A stretch of 64,000 nt of DNA from Argopecten irradians (GCF_041381155.1 NC_091134.1:54819944-54883943), one strand, 5' to 3'. Positions 38,875 through 50,777 are shown, counted from the first letter of the stretch. Notes: generated by a model not told the origin, from the letters alone. Made by a program: numbers and translations.

Positions 38875-38880
38875 TTTATT
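38875..38880 (-). terminator. AATAAA overlapping the stop codon
   Basis: On the minus strand the last codons read GAA TAA AG, so the stop TAA is part of an AATAAA signal. If it is used, the 3' untranslated region is only about 10-30 bases. No other minus-strand AATAAA was noticed in the next several hundred bases. Confidence 0.5.
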
Positions 38881-41800
38881 CACTTGGTATCACTGCAGAT
38901 TGAGATTTGTCTTTCTTTGTGGCGCTATGGACCATTTCCATAAGTCCAACACTTCGCAAATATTTTTTGTATTCATTTTTCATGACGTCGTCATAGCGAC
39001 GTAGAAGCACGGAGTGTCTACCAATGAAAACTTCCATTCCTGATAGTCTGTCACGTGTTTCAGTACTGTCAAGGACGATAATCCACCTCGACTTTGGAAT
39101 AAACTGGATTGAGATAATTTTGCTGCCTCTTTTGTAGTGCAACATGTCTTTCATCTTCCCGAGGACATCCATATGAGTAGCAACACTACTCTTTAGCTCG
39201 AAACAGACAGCAGACGGCCTAAGCTCCGGTGGGTCTCTCCGTCGGACGGTCGGACATCCTACCTTCTCTTCAACTTTTTTCTCCACTTGCTGGCTAATTG
39301 TTTCGTTGTATCTGAAGACAAAGACAGTGATGCGGTTCTATCAATAAAATGAAGGATCGATGGAATACTTGTAATATGGAATAATACGTGATGGCCATCA
39401 TGACCTATCGCCATAAACCCACTTCACACTGGATGAAGACCGCGCTACGACCTAGAAAATCAGTTAGATCTTTGCAGATCGTTACAACGTCGTTGCAAGG
39501 TCTTTATGGGCGTATTAGCAACATAGGTAGGTCGTCATTGCGCGCGATAGAACGTGGAAGAGCGTGGTTGTGCTACGACTATTTTGAACATGCTCAAAAT
39601 TTACGAGGCGAGGTCGTAGTGTTTAAGGGTCGTAGTGAGATCTATTAAGGTCGTAGACGGAGCGTAGTGGCTACGATATCGTTAAGTCTATGCTACGCGC
39701 CTACTACGGAAAGTCGCGCTTGTAATACGATCAAGGGGACCATGGCACGTTATCACGACGAGGCCCCCGCGACCGTTTTACGTTGTCATCATATCTTAAT
39801 ACAGATTTCACAGCCACCCTTGATATATCGTCTGACCGTCATTAAAGTCACATAAAACAAGTAATTGTGAGAGAGAAAAACAGAGGTGGCCGTTTCCTCA
39901 TTCCTTCCTTAAAGAGACAATTCAGTCTTAGAGAACCTTAAAATTTGTACATATATCGGAAAAACAGTTCTAATGGAAATTAGATCAGTCGATTTTACTG
40001 TGATATGCCTGAAAAGCTCATGGTTGTGACATGTGTGTAGATGTTCAAACTCGCTCGTTGTCCGCCATTACACATTGTGATCGAACTTCTTGTATGCCGA
40101 ACCCTGTCCCTTGCTAGTAGAGTAATGCAACCTTTGTCTAGAACTGCTCAAATCGCTGTGACAGTAGTAGTGTGTTTACCTTATTAGGTGAATTGTCTTG
40201 CTTAAAAATCATTTTATCACCTTCTCAGTGGTTAATTATGCAGTTTATTTGTTTAACGTGCGTGACTTTGGCTCTGGTATAGGTACAGCTTCCATATTGT
40301 ACCTGCTTAATTTGTATTGATCAACGATTTGATATTTTAACGATATTAATGAAAATACTAAACAATGACGTGGAATTTGTTAATATTTTATGTTACATGT
40401 TTCATAAGAAATGTAGAACAATACATTTATGCCAAATTTTGCTTCTTGGTTATGTTAAGAATTAGTCTGAGTAAATTGTCCCGTTAAACGCAAAAATGAA
40501 ACTGAGAGAGAATGCTCAAAGACATCGCATATACATGATGTATAGTAAACGTCGATCGGTCTTGACAAAGTCGTGGAACTGACGTAGCGCAAACGGGATA
40601 CTCGTGGTAGCAGCGGAATACTAGCGTGATGAGATTTTCTAGAGCGTCGCAGCTTAGTCACAAAATATCGTACTGACAGCATGGTCTGTCGTAGTATAAT
40701 CGTACGAAGAACGTACAGTTGACGTAAATAATGTGGCGCAAAGCTATTTTTGTGAGCGGTAAGAGCGTATCAGAGTAGTTAAAACAGTCATACTGAAGAT
40801 GGTTTTCAAAAAGTTTCAAGATCTCGCTGTGATCTTAATGGTCGTGAAAGTCGTGGAGAGCGTATACGTAGTAGAGTCTTCATCCAGTGTGAAGGGGCCT
40901 TAACGTGATACGACAAATAGTCAATTTGTATAAGATCTGATTGAGAATAGCAAAGCTCGCCTGTGGCTCCATAAACGGAAGTACTATTTATGAAAAATAC
41001 ATAGCTTCATTACGAAACCCAATACACAATTATTATGATTCGGCGTTCTGAAAGAGGATTTCGCTTCTACACTTTGACGATATTCTCCATGCAGGTGTAG
41101 CATAAAGCCCACTGTTCGTTATTTTTTTTTTATTTTTATTTATCTATTTATTTATTTTTCAAATGTAATAGGATAATCATAATTTCGTATCATAAAGCCT
41201 TTACATTTGTTTAAAAATTGGTTCACAAATATTTGCGCTCAATATTTGTTCTACAAAATCATTTTCCCGTTTTTTATGGTATACGTACGCGTCAGAATGT
41301 AAGCTTGAGTAAATACCAAATAAAAAGTAACTTGCAGTAAAGGTAACTAACAATCAATTACATTGTTTGTATTTATTGTGGTTTTAAAATGATTCTGAGG
41401 TAAAATATACTATTTTTGGTGACCTATATTTAAACTAATTGATTATTAACAAAAAGCTTACATAATAAAAAATATAATATAAAAATTTAATTAAAACTTA
41501 ATTAATTGGAAATCTGGTACCGAGTAATACTCAATACCTCACCCATCCTAGAGGAATAATGTTGTTGATTGTTGTGTTGTTTTACATTGAAATTAGGAAA
41601 CTTCTTTGGTATTGAACTATTACCCTTAATAAGATGCGCATGGCATTTAAATTCGGCCAATATTACATGTATGCATTAACTTTAAGGTTGTTTATAGCGA
41701 GATTTGCGTTTCTATGTCGTTTGAGATTTGGTAGACTCCATATAAATAATTTGTCCTTTTCGATTGAGGTCTTGATTCTATAGATCACGATGAAGAGCTA

Positions 41801-42785
41801 AGCAGATTTAATATGCTGTTAAAGGCGCCATGAACAAATTAATATTTCAGGAGTACCTGCATGGGCTAGACATGTCTATTGCTAATCAAGTTCATGAAGT
41901 CATGTATTTGGAATCAATTACTAGGTCACTGTAAAATGAATTTCAGATGAAATTTTCTGAGTAAGTACTTTGCGAAAGCCAATTTGAAAAAAAAAAAACA
42001 ACTTATTTTTGAGATCGATCTTGAGTTCAAATCTCAAAGATGAGATAAATCTTAAGAAGTTTTGTGCAAGAGGACATTGTCCATACCTTTAGATGTATAT
42101 TCATTTATAAGTCAAATGAACGTTTATCCTGAAACGTTCATTTCAAAATGGCCAAATAGTTTTTAAAGGTCACTATAAATAGCTAAAAGAATTTAATTTG
42201 CTGTTTAAGTTGCCATGAACAAATTAATACTGTATTTCAAGAGTACAACTGTACCCGTATGAGCTAGACATGTCTGTTGCTAATCACTAAGTCGGGTAAA
42301 CGTAATTAAACGTCCGTGTAGAGAATTTGCTCTGTTTTAACCTTGATTTTAAAACAAAACAAAAAAGAAAATTAAAAGAAAAGTATTCTAATTCATTATT
42401 TATCTGTTTGATATCGAAACACTTACTGTTTGACTTCCACTGATTCGTCTGCAGGTTTTTCCACTACAGTCACTCCGATCTTCTTCATTTTAGTGTCCTT
42501 TTTGTCGAGTGAACTCCAAAAGCCCAGCTGATGTAGACGTTCATTTTCTCTAACCAGACTCGATGCTGTCCGCTCTTCTGTATCTGTGTGGTCACAGTTT
42601 TGCACAGCCGTGGTCATTTGGTCATCTTTCAATTCCGGCCAATTCTCGTTGGACGTTTTGCAACTGGATGATAGCTTGAGCTGTTGGTTCGGATCCATCT
42701 TGTACTGTTTCAGCACTTTGACTTTATTCCTCGATGATTTCCCAGTCACTCGTGCCATAACTTTGTTTTGACTCGTAGTAGGCAT
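38876..42785 (-). CDS. Orphan RRM-like-domain protein, copy 2 (two exons)
   Basis: On the minus strand, exon 1 is 42785-42427 and exon 2 is 39311-38876, joined in phase 2 to give 264 residues. The N-terminal 119 residues (MPTTSQ...) are basic, then Ser/Glu/Asp-rich and probably disordered. After the intron a compact domain follows (about residues 140-245): a DPP motif, then beta (SAVCFELKSS), helix (HMDVLGKMKDML), beta (SIQFIP), beta (RWIIVLDS), helix (TRDRLSGM) and beta (EVFIGRHSVLLRR), an RRM-like order with no RNP1/RNP2 consensus. The neighbour at 44120-45598 shares the MPT(S/T)SQ start, the DPP motif, the domain order, the RWI(I/V)V strand, the E-V-M-K-x-E-(Y/F) helix and the intron phase. 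The intron holds a 1.5-kb transposon. The stop codon lies within an AATAAA. I do not recognise a named family; nucleic-acid binding is only a guess. Confidence 0.72.
39416..40903. mobile_element. 1.5-kb non-autonomous TIR element in an intron
   Basis: The ends pair: CTTCACACTGGATGAAGAC at 39422-39440 and its inverse GTCTTCATCCAGTGTGAAG at about 40878-40896, an exact 19-bp inverted repeat. Both subterminal 300-bp arms are rich in CGTAG/CTACG words, unlike the quiet AT-rich centre (about 39900-40450). Short frames inside show no transposase motif. Subterminal motif clusters are common binding sites for a transposase, so a DNA transposon derivative is the best reading; superfamily and target duplication could not be fixed. 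It lies in the single intron of the gene at 38876-42785. Confidence 0.7.
41796..42286. repeat. Two diverged direct copies of a 93-106-bp segment
   Basis: Copies at 41796-41888 and 42181-42286 share GCCATGAACAAATTAATA, GAGCTAGACATGTCT-type and TTGCTAATCA blocks in order, about 385 bp apart. It probably reflects an old local duplication in the intron of the minus-strand gene. Confidence 0.7.
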
Positions 42786-44119
42786 GATAAAGAATTATTG
42801 ATCACAAATCACAACAGAAATGTCTAATAATTTCAAATATTCATGAATTGGTTATTTCAATTCAGCATATTCCAAACATGTTTCAGTTCTGGGAATATAT
42901 CATAGATAACATCAAAGATGTATTCGCTAATTTTCTTTTGAAGTGGTTTCTGAAAATCCGTTCCGTCCATAGCGTATACTCTGCATGGAGTATCCGAGAT
43001 GCAATGAACTGCTACCAAGTTTGGTCTGAAGATCTCCCCTCGTGGGAGACTAGGCAACTGATACAACAAAAGGATTCCAATGAGTTGATACCGTGGCCAG
43101 AATTAGTTTCCGTTTCTCTGTAGCCGATAGCGATCGGTCTATAGATTTTTGGCCCTTGAATCTGTCCGGCCAGCCACTCACTTATTTATTATTGACGACC
43201 GGTTGCTATCGTACTGATACCTGTCTCAGGAGAAAAATAACGCGGGCAATTTTACAGATGTAGTGGTCTAATCAGGGCATGACTCAAGGGGGTATCCTAC
43301 CTTAAACGACGCTATCTCCTCTTTCAGAGAAACATACGGTAATTTGGTGATTTTGTAGCTTCATTGTATTTTCTTATGATTCAAGCATTTTCAGGCATAA
43401 TAGAGATTACATAACAAAATGCAGCGCATTTAAATATCGATACGTGAATCTTAAAATGGACCAAATCAAAAACTGAGTATTACTCAATTAAACTTGTTCC
43501 GTGCATAGTATATATATATTGTTCACAAACGATATACAATATTGAATTGTTAACCAAATCACTGTTAGTACTAATAAGTAATACGCATTGAACGCCGTGT
43601 AACCGTAGTACACGGTCAAAGCTGTAAATCCAAGGAGATGGAATCAAATCGATTAACAATTGTCTTTAGCAATAAAATGGTACATTGGTTCATTGATTCT
43701 GTTTCCTAGCCATAATCAAACCAAGTGTACCAATTATTCGTATCACAAGGACTAGGTGGCTGTGACCTTCCCATCAAAATAAACTATTCATTTGGTCCCA
43801 TCCCATTTCTCCGGGAAACGAGGGGTGGGATTGGGGAAGTATTGAAGTGAAGAGAATGGGAGAAATGGAATGGTGACCTACGCGTGTAATTTTCGTCTCT
43901 TTTCGCTTGAAGTGTGGGAGTGGGTTGAAGTTAGTTGGTTATAGCTATAAAACACATCAATCAACAGATATCTTCTGTGTAATTGACCTGGCTACCACTG
44001 TATTTTAAACTGTAACTGTGCAAAACGTGCAATGCAAAAAAAAAAACCAGAGAGAGTGGGGCTTTATTGCCTAGTCAGTGATGTAAAAATAACAAAAATC
44101 TTATTTTACAATTCTTCAT
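42786..44119. other. Intergenic region between the two RRM-like paralogues
   Basis: No further gene seen. It contains the upstream region of the gene starting at 42785 and the 3' end of its neighbour. A minus-strand AATAAA (plus coordinates 44063-44068) lies 52 bases past the stop at 44120, followed by an A-run at about 44034-44046. The small frames at 42848-43123 on both strands lack support. Confidence 0.45.
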
Positions 44120-45598
44120 CTACCGTACTTTATTCGTTTTCATTTTAATATCATTTTTCATTTTAAGACCTATTCTTGCTGCGGTATGTTCCGCCTTTGT
44201 CTGTGTCAGGAACTGGTACGTTCGGAACTCCCTCTTCATAACTTCTTCTAGTGGTAGTACCACAATATCATCGTTGTCTATATATAAACCAGTGCTGATT
44301 AACTGGTTAAAGTCTTCCCTACTTCCGGTTCTCACGATCCAGCGGTTCCGAATACCGTAGTCTCCGACTCTGATAGACAATACCTCATACCTTATTCCCA
44401 AAGGCATAACACCTGTTTGTGTCCATATGCAGTTTCTCAGTTCGCCGTGAGATACTGCGTCGTTGTGACGCAAACTGAAGCAGACGTCAAACGGCCCAGC
44501 GTCTGGGGGGTCCTTTCGCATGTAGATTGATGGGTGGACTCGGTTGGCGAATGAAGTCGTATACGCATCGCTCTCAGTTACCTCCTCAGCGCATTTTTCG
44601 GCAGAGACTTTTTGACAAAGAGTTTCATAGTCTTTCCTAGAAAAAGAAAATAATATCACAATAAAACATCTCCTAGCGTATATATTTGACTATGTATGCA
44701 TTCAGACGAACAAATATACATGTAGAACTAAAACAGTTGCCCCTTGAGTAGAAGTTCCCAGGTCGAGAAATAGATTGTTATTTCGAATGTTTATATTTAG
44801 GTTTTGATTATAATTATGTACATACCACAAAGTCTTTAACATTGGTTTGGCCTTGGGAGGATTCCTTTTGAATCCTTTCATTCTGACACTAATCGCTTCA
44901 TCCCCACCAGAGTCAAGGCTCCGGGAACAGAGCCATGACTGTTTCTCTCCTGATCCTTGGGAATCCTTAACCTTTAGGATGGATTTGCAATCCGTTGTAT
45001 CAGTATTGGGACCGTTGGCTACGGGCATACGAAGACCGAAGCAGACAAGCTTGTCACCTTTGTTGGAGCAAGAATAATACACAGGTTTGGCGAAGGTAAC
45101 GGATGGTCGCTTTGTGCTGCCAGTGCTGGCTGTCTTAGGTCTGGCACGATCTTCTAGTTTCCTTATCTGCGTTCTTGTTCCAACGCCTGTTTTTGGTCTC
45201 GCTTTAGGTGGAGTTGGTAGAACGGGTGTCTCGGATTCACGAGCGTCAGTGCTGTCAGTTTTGTCCGACTGATTGAACTTCCATGAGAACGACCCCGATG
45301 ATTGGTTATATGACAGAATAGTTTTATATCCCTTTAGGTTTAATTCACTCGAAACTATAGATGAATCTTTTTCTTTGTCCAAATTCGTCAAATCCTCCAC
45401 GATTAGGTGTTCGCCACTGTCTACAATGGAGGACTTCCACATTTCGTTGATGTCGACGTGTGATACTGGACAAGGCGTGAGCTCTCTTTGTGTACACGAC
45501 CCGGTGCTACCTTTCTTTGATACGAGAGGGATTCTGTCCAAAGTAAGGTTAGAGCGACCAGTGTGCATCAGTAGCAGAGCCTGACTAGAGGTCGGCAT
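44120..45598 (-). CDS. Orphan RRM-like-domain protein, copy 1 (two exons)
   Basis: On the minus strand, exon 1 is 45598-44826 and exon 2 is 44636-44120, joined in phase 2 (codon TGG split) to give 429 residues. Exon 1 encodes about 257 residues: MPTSSQ start, Ser/Thr/Asp-rich body and a Pro/Lys/Arg/Thr-rich part with RPKT repeats (about 150-190). Exon 2 carries KDPPDAGPFDVCFSLR, then helix, strands (RYEVLSIR; NRWIVRTG), helix (REDFNQLISTG), a last strand (DDIVVLPL) and a C-terminal helix EEVMKREFRTY: the same RRM-like order as copy 2. The RWIV strand followed by a short helix and ...TGLYI resembles RRM-like domains of retrotransposon-derived zinc-knuckle proteins, but no zinc knuckle is present. 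A two-codon upstream reading frame (ATG GTG TAG) ends 6 bases before the start. CRE-like sites lie about 100 bp upstream. Function unknown. Confidence 0.76.
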
Positions 45599-45694
45599 CT
45601 CTCTACACCATGAGAGCGACAGTACCGGGCCCGGGGTAGTTCAGGATTAGGAGTGAGTACAGCAATGGTTGGAGCGCCTAGAGACTGATTGCCT

Positions 45695-45727
45695 ATTATG
45701 ACGTCATAATGACTAAGACGTCATAAT
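45695..45727. promoter_or_regulatory. Twin CRE-like sites upstream of the minus-strand gene
   Basis: A perfect 16-bp palindrome ATTATGACGTCATAAT (45695-45710) contains the consensus cAMP-response element TGACGTCA. Its right part GACGTCATAAT is repeated exactly at 45717-45727, 17 bp on. The pair lies about 100-130 bp upstream of the ATG at 45598, where ATF/CREB sites usually act. No TATA box was noted. Use in vivo is inferred. Confidence 0.6.
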
Positions 45728-47872
45728 AGTACGCCCATGCACACGTGACGGCTGCTACACCTCGTGTTTCTTCAATGCCATCGCTGGTTGAAAATGTTTC
45801 GTGACGTACAGACATTTTGAACAATTAAGTACCGTTATCAATAGTAAATAAACATATCGATGATATACGCAACCTGCTCATGTTCATTTGTTTTCACTGT
45901 TGCATTGAAGACGATGCGTAGACGTTTCCTGAAGGCTATTTCAATATCGATTATATGGTATTTAGTCAAAAAACCACATATGCATATATATGTGCATGGG
46001 TGTATTTGTTATCTACATCGTGATATGATGTGTCAATGGTTGACAATAATCAGTGTCTGTGTTCAGGAAGTAGAGGGCTATTGTAAATGGACAATAATTG
46101 TGGTGTCAAGACAAATGTAAACAAAATAACATACAAGGCTGGTCCAACAAATGACTTATGAAATATCATTCCATCAAGCATAAACTATTAAGAATACAAC
46201 AAAAGGAGAGGAACTCGGGTGTTACCATATAGCAGAAGCATAGAACAACATGGTCTTTACAAGTCGTAAACGATATTGTGTTAAATTGTTGTTGATGATC
46301 TGACCTTCACTCAATCTAATTAAAATTAGACTTATAATTCTACATTACGCCTTTTATTGGAACGTATCGTAGAGTATCGTATTGAAGCGGAATTACAAGT
46401 CTAATGATCAACTAGATTGAAACTTCACTGTGCATACAACAGTACGTGTAGAAGATACATTTCGATAAAGTAACTTTTAAGTAATTGTTTTGTGCACTAT
46501 TGGGTATATAGCAGGCGTCTGGAATCCATTTTGAAGTACAGGATATTGAAATCATCGGAAGGGTATAGTATATAGACAAGAGTAATATAATTTATATCAG
46601 GAATCGGGAATATAAGCTGTCATAGAGTGCTCGTCTCAAGAAAATAGGAATTCCTACATTGGCTTATCTCGTAGGTTAAGGGGATTATATTTGTTTTATA
46701 ATCGTTATAACAACGTCCACGATAGTTAGGTCACGAAATGCATCTTTGATAGAGAAACGGGATGTAACATTCAAAAACTGATCGAACATTTGTAAACACC
46801 CGTTTGCTTCAGAATTATAAGTAATTCTATCATAAAAATAAATTTATGCATGAAACAGTCTACCTGAAGCTAGCAGTGATCCATGCGACAACGCTGAAAG
46901 AATTTGGAATAGAATTGAACAATTACTGGGAGTAAAAATTGGTCTGAATTTCGATTACCTGGCTAGTTAACAGGAAGTCAGCCACCAGAATTCTAAATCT
47001 ACCAATTTAATTTTATGTACTGTTTTGTGATATGGACATAGATCTATAGTAGAGGCAGTGTATACCACATAAATATTATCGATCATCACAATAACCCAGT
47101 GCAGTGTGGCGGATATAGATTCCCTAGCGTTTCCATGGGTGTAAAGTTTGCTATGGTGAGAAAAATGTAACAGAAAATTCACATAATGGTTTCCTAAGCC
47201 TAAAAATAACGGCGATGCAAGAAAGATAACTCTGAATATATATATATATATCTAAACAAATCGTGTACATTTCTAAATTGTATATGGTATGTGTATAATT
47301 CTCAATAAATTTTTTTTTTTTTTTTTTTTACTCTACATGTATTGACTCAATAATCATGCTTTCTAGATCTAGTATTAGTATTATCATTATCAGGAACATA
47401 TGAATGACTCGATTCCAATCAGCTGTTCAATCGAATTCGTTGACGATGACGGGAGAGTAAAAAATATGGAAATTTTAATAAAAATTGTGCAACTATCGCG
47501 AGAATAAATAATATTCATTTACGAGTTATTACTCGTAAATTGTAAATATAAGAAATAGATTTTTATATATTTCTTAAATATTCCCATAAAGAAGACCTCG
47601 TTCTCATAGTTTTAGATACTCATTTCGTGAATTCGTAACACATATGCTTATGGAAGTACTCTGTCGGGGTTATCCCCCTTTGAGCGCAAAATGTAAATTC
47701 CGCGCAATTGCTACATATGTAGTGGTATATTTGAATCCGCCAGATTGTCCATAAATCAATCAGTAATTTTAGACGTTTTATGGTTCTAGGCCTATATAAT
47801 GGTTACATCGTACTCTACATACTGTATTCACGGGCATTAGCATTTTGTATTTTCTTTTCGTCCGTGCATTTT
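45728..47872. other. Intergenic region
   Basis: No supported gene. It holds the fold-back element at 46311-46430, a (TA) run near 47238-47251 and a run of about 22 T at 47310-47331. Confidence 0.5.
46311..46430. mobile_element. Fold-back MITE, about 120 bp
   Basis: The left arm TCAATCTAATT...ATTAGACTTATAATTC pairs with the right arm GAATTACAAGTCTAAT...ACTAGATTGA over about 38 bp with a few mismatches. Centre is about 40 bp. Non-coding. Superfamily not determined. Confidence 0.68.
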
Positions 47873-49640
47873 TAGCTCACCTGGCCCGAAGGGCCGGTGA
47901 GCTTATGTCATGGCGCGGCGTCCGTCGTCCGTCGTCCGTCCTTCCGTCCGTCTGTCCGTCAACATTTCCTTTAAATCGCTACTAGTCATAGAGTTCTGCA
48001 TGGATTGTAACCAAATTTGGCCACAAACATCCTTGGGGGAAGGGGAACAGAACTTGTATAAATTTTGGCTCTGGCCCCCCGGGGGCTGGAGGGGTGGGGC
48101 CCAATAGGGGAAATAGAGGTAAATCCTTTAATTCGCTACTAGTCATAGAGTTCTGCATGGAATGTAACCAAATTTGGCCAGAAATATCCTTGGGAGAATA
48201 AGAATTGAGTTTGTATAAATTTGGCTCTGGTCCCCGGGGCAGGAGGGGCGGGGCCCAATAGGGGAATTATAGGTAAATTCTATAAATTGCTACTTAATTG
48301 TCCAAGAGTTTTGTATGGATTGTAACTAAATTTGGCCACAAACATCCTTGGGGGTAGGAGAACAGAACTTGTATAAATTTTGGCTCTGACCCCCAGGGGG
48401 CAGGAGGGGCAGGGCCCAATAGGGGAAATAGAGGTAAATTCTATCAATCGCTACTTGTCCTAGAGTTCTGCATGGATTGTAACCAAATTTGGCCACAAAC
48501 ATCCTTGGGGGAAGGGGAACAGAACTTGTATAAATTTTGTCTCTGACCCCCCGGGGGCAGGAGGGGCGGGGCCCAATAGGGGAAATAGAGGTAAATCCTA
48601 TAAATTGCTACTAGTCGTAGAGTTCTGCATGGATTGTAACCAAATTTGGCCAGAAACATCCTTGGGGGAAGGGGAACAGAACTTGTATAAATTTTGGCTC
48701 TGGCCCCCCGGGGGCTGGAGGGTGGGACCCAATAGGGGAAATAGAGGTAAATCCTTTAATTCGCTACTAGCCATAGAGTTCTGCATGGAATGTAACCAAA
48801 TTTGGCCAGAAATATCCTTGGGAGAATAAGAACTGAGTTTGTATAAATTTTGGCTCTGGTCCCTGGGGCAGGAGGGGCGGGGCCCAATAGGGGAATTATA
48901 GGTAAATTCTATAAATTGCTACTTAATTGTCCAAGAGTTTTGTATGGATTGTAACTAAATTTGGCCACAAACATCCTTGGGGGTAGGAGAACAGAACTTA
49001 TATAAATTTTGGCTCTGACCCCCAGGGGGCAGGAGGGGCAGGGCCCAACAGAGGAAATAGAGGTAAATTCTATCAATCGCTACTTGTCCTAGAGTTCTGC
49101 ATGGATTGTAACCAAATTTGGCCACAAACATCCTTGGGGGAAGAGGAACAGAACTTGTATAAATTTTGGCTCTGATCCCCTGGGGGTAGGAGGGGCGGGG
49201 CCCAATAGGGGAAATAGAGGTAAATCCTTTAAATCACTTCTTCTCATAGAGTTCTGCATGGATTGTAACCAAATTTGGCCACAAACATCCTTGGGGGAAG
49301 GGGAACAGAACTTGTATAAATTTTGGCTCTGATCCCCTGGGGGTAGGAGGGGCGGGGCCCAATAGGGGCAATAGAGGTAAATTCTTTAAATCGCTACTAG
49401 TCATAGAGTTCTGCATGGAATGTACCCAAATTTGGCCAGAAACATCCTTTGTGGAAGGGGAACAGAACTTGTATAAATTTTGGCTCTGACCCCCAGGGGG
49501 CAGGAGGGGTGGGGCCCAATAGGGGATTTAGAGGTTAATATTAAAATTCCTTCAGAAAAGAAACAATGAACCTGTATTCAGAAAATTATTTGGCATTACA
49601 AACCAGGTGAGCGATACAGGCCCTCTGGGCCTCTTGTTTA
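47873..49640. mobile_element. Pearl-like bivalve element with ten 156-bp core repeats
   Basis: The left end starts AGCTCACCTGGCCCGAAGGG and the right end closes CAGGTGAGCGATACAGGCCC then GGGCCTCTTGTTT; GCTCACCTGG and CCAGGTGAGC are inverted. Next to the left end is an irregular CCGT/ACGG microsatellite (about 47921-47961). About ten tandem units of roughly 156 bp follow, each with GAGTTCTGCATGG, ATTTGGCC, ACATCCTTGGG, TATAAATTTTGGCTCTG and GGGCCCAATAGGGG. Microsatellite plus 150-160-bp core array plus short flanks is the plan of pearl elements in bivalves, thought to be spread by rolling-circle (Helitron-like) transposition. Frames read across the units are by-products. Confidence 0.8.
47980..49235. 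repeat. Higher-order four-unit period in the core array
   Basis: The sub-types repeat with a period of about 627 bp: units with AATCCTTTAATTCGC, with GGAGAATAAGAA, with AATTGTCCAAGAGTTTTG and with TTCTATCAATCGC appear in this order twice. Two more units follow. Confidence 0.75.
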
Positions 49641-50033
49641 ATTACACATACATGTAGAGTATGATTTCTGCCAGTTGTTTTAATCTCTGTTTGACACCGA
49701 CGGGTCCATAAGCTACATGTATACATGCACATGTAGGTACAAAAACTGTAGATACCTAATAATGTATGAACTGTTACTACAAATTAATAGACAGTAATTC
49801 TAATATTATAATCGCAATGTTTACGATAATAACGTATCATGCCATTTGTGTGAAATTATTTTAATGCATACAAGTAACTATATCAAAAAGACAAAAATAT
49901 TTCAAATCTTTAAATGATAAAAATATATATGAGTGAAAGCGTGTGTGCATGATTTTATATTTCGTATACCAGCTCTAAGCCAGCTTCATTTTCTCTTTCT
50001 TTTCTAAATTATATGTTAACTTTTATATATTAC

Positions 50034-50223
50034 TTGAATCATGGTTATTTACTTTGTACTATTTACTCTGCTTGTATTTTCTTTTGTATATATAACTCTT
50101 CTTTGACCCACTTGGGTATTCTATTACATATTTGTTATTTGAATTACTGTTATTTACTTTATACTATTTATTCTGCTTGTATTTTCTTATATTACTCTTC
50201 TTTGACCCGCTTGGGTATTCTAT
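50034..50223. repeat. Two tandem units of about 100 bp
   Basis: Units start TTGAATCATGGTTATTTACT and TTGAATTACTGTTATTTACT; both end TTTGACCC(A/G)CTTGGGTATTCTAT. The second unit is cut by the LTR-type element, and the 19-bp unit end resumes at 52496. The open frame across the units is not a gene. Confidence 0.78.
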
Positions 50224-50777
50224 CACAAAGAATTTTGTGATACAATTTTAAAGTGCTTTGAACTTGCGTTAATAGTTGCTAAATTTTAACATCAATTATC
50301 AGTTAATACTATTGTGTGTAATTTGACATTCCTAAGGTTATATTCTTGATCATATTTACGTTTGTGACATTTGAGATAAAACCCCATATGTGTGATAACT
50401 GTGTATATCCTCTGTCAATTTACTTTGATACATTTTCTGAAAGATTTTAAGTTCCATTCTATTACTTAACCGGATTAATGTCACGGCCATCCTAATTGCC
50501 TAAAGGACACTGACCACGGCTGATTAATCTGCCAATGAGCGATATCTGTCAATCATAATTCTGTAATTTTATTGTATGTACATTATTTAAGCATGAAATA
50601 TTTTATTTGTAAGGCAGTTAGGTCTCCGACTTTGTACGGAACACAACGGTTATATTCTGGACACTCCAGAATAGCCATCCGTCAAGTCAAAGTTATCATC
50701 ATTAAATTCCAAAGTTCAACTTCAACATTTTCTTTCGTCATCTTTACATCGTGACAAAACGTGCGGAAGTTTCCGTA
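50221..50777 (+). repeat. Left terminal direct repeat of the compact element
   Basis: 557 bp, 99.5% identical to the right copy. The ends carry short inverted repeats as described for the element. No classical TG...CA ends are obvious, which is one reason the family assignment stays open. Confidence 0.85.

Noticed and set aside
43775-43890. Inverted CCCATTTCTCC / GGGAGAAATGG pair
   Set aside because: Arms are only 11 bp, far apart and with no other element signs; likely chance.
47873-49640. CRISPR-like look of regular repeats, and open frames across them
   Set aside because: Units are 156 bp in direct tandem with no unique spacers, in animal DNA; frames on both strands come from the repeat unit.
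50013-50240. 75-codon frame before the compact element
   Set aside because: It is the translation of two tandem 100-bp units.
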